A program made the translations under genes and the position numbers. Of a stretch of 64,000 bases of DNA, positions 61,737 through 64,000 are shown piece after piece. Under the pieces are notes generated by a model. The model was not told the DNA's origin, searched no databases, and was given only the letters and a program-made list of their open reading frames with translations. Each line of letters opens with the position of its first letter. The first letter of the stretch is position 1. The stretch lies in NCBI GenBank assembly GCA_021824175.1, contig JAKALP010000004.1, positions 221,104 through 285,103 of the forward strand, written 5' to 3'. Origin of the DNA: Deltaproteobacteria bacterium. GTDB taxonomy: Bacteria; Desulfobacterota; Desulfobacteria; Desulfobacterales; Desulfosarcinaceae.

Positions 61737-61973
61737 AGAGAGTGCATTATCCGTCCCCAGATTGAATACCATAACTCCCTGTACCGGGATGTGAAACCTG
61801 GAGATCGGTATGCCCTGACCTATATCCTGGGCAAAGGGACACAGCTTTCGCTCAACGGCACACCGCTGGGTTTGATCCCGGGCGCTGAGTTTGCTTCGGC
61901 CCTGTTTGCCATGTGGCTCGGTCACAATCCTATGAATGAAGCATTCAAGGAACAGTTGTTGGGGGCAAGATGA
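61737..61973 (+). pseudogene. Chalcone-isomerase-like protein, 5'-truncated
   Basis: From about 61737 the frame reads RPQIEYHNSLYRDVKPGDRY, then ALTYILGKGTQLSLNGTPLG and FASALFAMWLGHNPMNEAFK. The pattern GDRYALTY..GKG..LSLNG..LG and ALF.IWLG matches the C-terminal part of bacterial chalcone-isomerase-like proteins, normally ~180 residues with a signal peptide. The upstream half is missing (an in-frame TGA at 61734). The stop overlaps the transporter ATG (ATGA), so the original gene was coupled to it. A GTG at 61791 might still start a 60-residue product. Confidence 0.7.
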
Positions 61974-63373
61974 ATCCACCATCGCAAGATCGGGTTCCTT
62001 TGCTGTCGAAGCTGGCCTATGCCGCTCCGGCCTATGCCTTGGCGGTGGTGGGTATCCCGGTGTACGTCTATATACCGAAATTCTACACCGATGTGGTGGG
62101 TATCAACGTGCTGGCCATGGGGTACATCCTGTTCAGCGTGCGCATTTTCGATGCCCTGACCGACCCGGCCATGGGCTATCTTTCGGACCGCACCCGCACT
62201 GCTTTTGGGCGCCGCCGGCCCTATCTGGCCCTGGGTTCGGTGTGTATCGCCCTGACCATGATGATGCTCTTTAATCCGCCGGATATTGCCGCCCCGTACC
62301 AGACCCTTTGGTTTGCCGTGAGCATCTACGGCCTTTTCCTATTCTGGACCGTGGTGACCGTTCCCTATGAATCCCTGGGACCTGAGATGACCTTTGACCA
62401 CAACGAACGGGTGTCGTTGTTCGGCATCCGGGACGGTTTTTTGATGGCCGGCACCCTGGCCGCCGCCGCCGCACCGGCCATCATGCGCGCTGTGTTCAAT
62501 CTGCCCGACGATGCCGCGGGCGAACGGCAGACATTTTATTGGATCTCCGTATGGTATGCGCCATTGATTATCGTCTCCTCCTGGTGGTGTGCGGCGCGCA
62601 TCAAAGAAAACCCTCCGATTACTTCGACGCCTTCCTCCGGGATGTTTCAAAGTATCCGGCAGGTGGGCAAAAACAAACCATTCATCATTTTGCTGATCGC
62701 CTATACCATCAGCGCCGTGGGCAACAACCTGCCCGCGACATTGATCCTCTACTATGTGGAGTATGTGCTTCAATCCCAAAAGGCGGATTTCTTCTTGCTG
62801 CTCTACTTCGTCACCGGCATTGTCTTTTTGCCCGCTTGGATCAAAGTGGCCCAGCGCGCCGGCAAGAAAAGGGCCTGGCTGGCCTCCATGGCAGTCAATA
62901 CCGGCGCCTTCGTGGGCGTCTTTTTCTTGGGGCCGGGGGATGAGAACATTTACGCCATCCTGGTATGCCTTTCCGGCATCGGCTTTGGCGCGACCCTGGC
63001 CATACCATCGGCCATTCAGGCCGACGTGATCGACTATGATGAGTTGTTGAGCGGTCAACGCCGGGAAGGGCAGTATATCGGGCTGTGGTCCGTGGCCAAG
63101 AAGATGGCGGCGGCTCTGGGGGTCGGAGTGGGGCTGACGGTCCTGGGAACGGTCGGATATACGCCCAACGCGGTCCAGACCGAGCAGGTGCAATGGACCC
63201 TGCGGGTGCTCTATGCCCTTGTGCCGTCGGTCTTCAACTTGATCGGCTTTGGGGTAGCACTGCTTTACCCCATCGACCGTGAAGCCCATGCGAAAATTCG
63301 TGAAGCCATCCGCCAACGTGAAAAGGGCGGCCCGTTCCTTGACCCGTTAAAGCCCATGGACGCAGCGGCGTGA
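61970..63373 (+). CDS. GPH/MelB-family MFS transporter
   Basis: 467 residues with twelve hydrophobic helices. KLAYAAPAYALAVVGIPVYV, then FDALTDPAMGYLSDRTRTAF and GRRRPYLALGS is the cation-sugar symporter (GPH) signature. IDYDELLSGQRREGQYIGLW is typical of the second half. The solute is unknown. It starts within the preceding remnant's stop codon. Confidence 0.93.
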   Translation: MNPPSQDRVPLLSKLAYAAPAYALAVVGIPVYVYIPKFYTDVVGINVLAMGYILFSVRIFDALTDPAMGYLSDRTRTAFGRRRPYLALGSVCIALTMMMLFNPPDIAAPYQTLWFAVSIYGLFLFWTVVTVPYESLGPEMTFDHNERVSLFGIRDGFLMAGTLAAAAAPAIMRAVFNLPDDAAGERQTFYWISVWYAPLIIVSSWWCAARIKENPPITSTPSSGMFQSIRQVGKNKPFIILLIAYTISAVGNNLPATLILYYVEYVLQSQKADFFLLLYFVTGIVFLPAWIKVAQRAGKKRAWLASMAVNTGAFVGVFFLGPGDENIYAILVCLSGIGFGATLAIPSAIQADVIDYDELLSGQRREGQYIGLWSVAKKMAAALGVGVGLTVLGTVGYTPNAVQTEQVQWTLRVLYALVPSVFNLIGFGVALLYPIDREAHAKIREAIRQREKGGPFLDPLKPMDAAA

Positions 63374-63397
63374 TGGCCCTTGTGAGGGAGAATCGAT

Positions 63398-63871
63398 ATG
63401 GAGACATTGGGAAATGTGCTTTTAATGAATCTGGCTGCCGTGCTGGTGATGATGACCATGGGTTGGCTGGTCAGTCTGCTGATTAAAAACGTCACCATCG
63501 TCGATTCGTTATGGGGCCTGGGTTTTGTGGTCATTGCCTGGCTGACCCTGTTTCATTCAAATACTTCCTCCATTCGCCCCTGGCTCATTGCTGCTTTGGT
63601 AACCGTGTGGGGACTGCGTTTGGCCATCTACCTGACGCGGCGCAATTGGGGCAAAGGCGAAGATCCGCGCTATGAAACGTGGCGAACGAAAAGCGGCGGC
63701 ATCTTTTGGTTGCACAGCTTTTTCAAGGTCTTTATCCTGCAGGCCCTTTTTATGTGGGTCATTTCTCTGTCCATGCAATTTGCCCAGCTATCCGCTCTGC
63801 CTAAGCATCTGACGGGGTGGGATATGCTCGGTACCACTGCTGTCCGGTTAACTTTTCTTTATACTGTATAA
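63398..63871 (+). CDS. DUF1295 family protein, 3'-truncated
   Basis: Steroid-5-alpha-reductase-like membrane protein, normally about 260 residues; the frame stops at 157. NVTIVDSLWGLGFVVIAWLT, RPWLIAALVTVWGLRLAIYL and the RNWGKGEDPRYETWR motif are diagnostic. After GWDMLGT the sequence becomes unrelated and AT-rich, and the last ~10 residues (VRLTFLYTV) come from the new DNA. The C-terminal half with the NADPH-binding RHPNYFG motif is missing. Confidence 0.85.
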   Translation: METLGNVLLMNLAAVLVMMTMGWLVSLLIKNVTIVDSLWGLGFVVIAWLTLFHSNTSSIRPWLIAALVTVWGLRLAIYLTRRNWGKGEDPRYETWRTKSGGIFWLHSFFKVFILQALFMWVISLSMQFAQLSALPKHLTGWDMLGTTAVRLTFLYTV

Positions 63872-64000
63872 CAATTTGATATAAAATGTATTTCAAACAA
63901 AAATTGATTTTTCGATTCCAAATTTGGCAACCATCGTGTTTCGAACAAAAAAACTGACCAAACCAGCTTATTTTGTTGCTAATTAATGCAAAAATGAAGG
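63838..64000. mobile_element. Probable left end of an insertion element disrupting the DUF1295 gene
   Basis: GC drops sharply at about 63838, from coding sequence to strongly AT-rich DNA that begins GCTGTCCGGTTAACTTTT. It cuts the DUF1295 gene. Transposase genes of several IS families start 100-200 bases inside such ends, but none is reached before the window edge. The exact junction and the element family are inferred. Confidence 0.5.

Overview
The window comes from a moderately GC-rich Gram-negative anaerobe. The most likely source is a sulfate-reducing member of the Desulfobacterota (Desulfobacteraceae/Desulfosarcina-like). That assignment is inferred from the gene mix: a periplasmic Hyb-type [NiFe] hydrogenase, a fused B12 acyl-CoA mutase (IcmF), acyl-CoA oxidation genes, a TauE/SafE exporter paired with a TIGR02186 protein, sigma54 signalling, toxin-antitoxin pairs and remnants of mobile DNA. 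No rRNA, tRNA or CRISPR array was seen.

Layout. (1) 1-16045, all minus strand: the division and cell wall (dcw) cluster. Read in gene direction it runs mraZ-rsmH-ftsL-ftsI-murE-murF-mraY-murD-ftsW-murG-murC-ftsQ-ftsA, and ftsA is cut by the left edge. murB lies upstream of mraZ rather than beside murC. The mraZ promoter carries likely MraZ boxes. (2) 16314-24328: icmF (minus) diverges from a plus-strand acyl-CoA set: acyl-CoA dehydrogenase, enoyl-CoA hydratase, an HMG-CoA-lyase-like enzyme without the usual catalytic Cys, and an XRE-cupin regulator. (3) 24322-30904: an accessory region. It holds an IS91 transposase remnant, a lipoprotein carboxylesterase, a sigma54 activator whose DNA-binding domain is cut off by a frameshift in a 7-base homopolymer, a HigBA-like pair, broken RHS/YD-repeat DNA, and an internally deleted copy of the XRE-cupin gene. 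(4) 30905-36937: the hydrogenase operon hybO-hybA-hybB-hybC plus the maturation protease hybD. (5) 37144-38281: a RelBE-like pair with a clear self-regulated promoter, and a GNAT acetyltransferase. (6) 38271-45036, minus: a six-gene operon behind a near-consensus sigma54 promoter. It encodes a Usp protein, a TauE/SafE exporter, a TIGR02186 protein, a PEP-synthase-like protein without a recognisable PEP barrel, a response regulator and a histidine kinase. (7) 45264-56325: an MpaA-like carboxypeptidase, RNA-chaperone genes (RRM, DEAD-box helicase, cold shock protein), succinate dehydrogenase/fumarate reductase AB without a membrane anchor, an alcohol dehydrogenase, nagZ and mltG. (8) 56473-64000: an AAA ATPase/vWA pair, a DUF2059 protein, a zinc-ribbon/SUMF1-like protein, then the edge of a lipid-type cluster (DUF2177, chalcone-isomerase-like remnant, GPH transporter, DUF1295). 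The cluster is broken at about 63838 by AT-rich DNA that looks like the end of an insertion.

The strongest unexplained signal is in the spacers. Many gaps between genes hold degenerate tandem 7-8-mers of several unrelated sequence families (GCCCGTT, GTTGATTS, GTTTTAA, GAAGGYN, GCCAAGR and CGCAGAG types). They usually occur as two blocks in opposite orientation, one just after a stop codon and one just before the next start. The same layout recurs with different sequences, which suggests a shared mechanism or a folded RNA. The sigma54 operon with the unusual PEP-synthase-like protein is the best candidate for an undescribed functional system.
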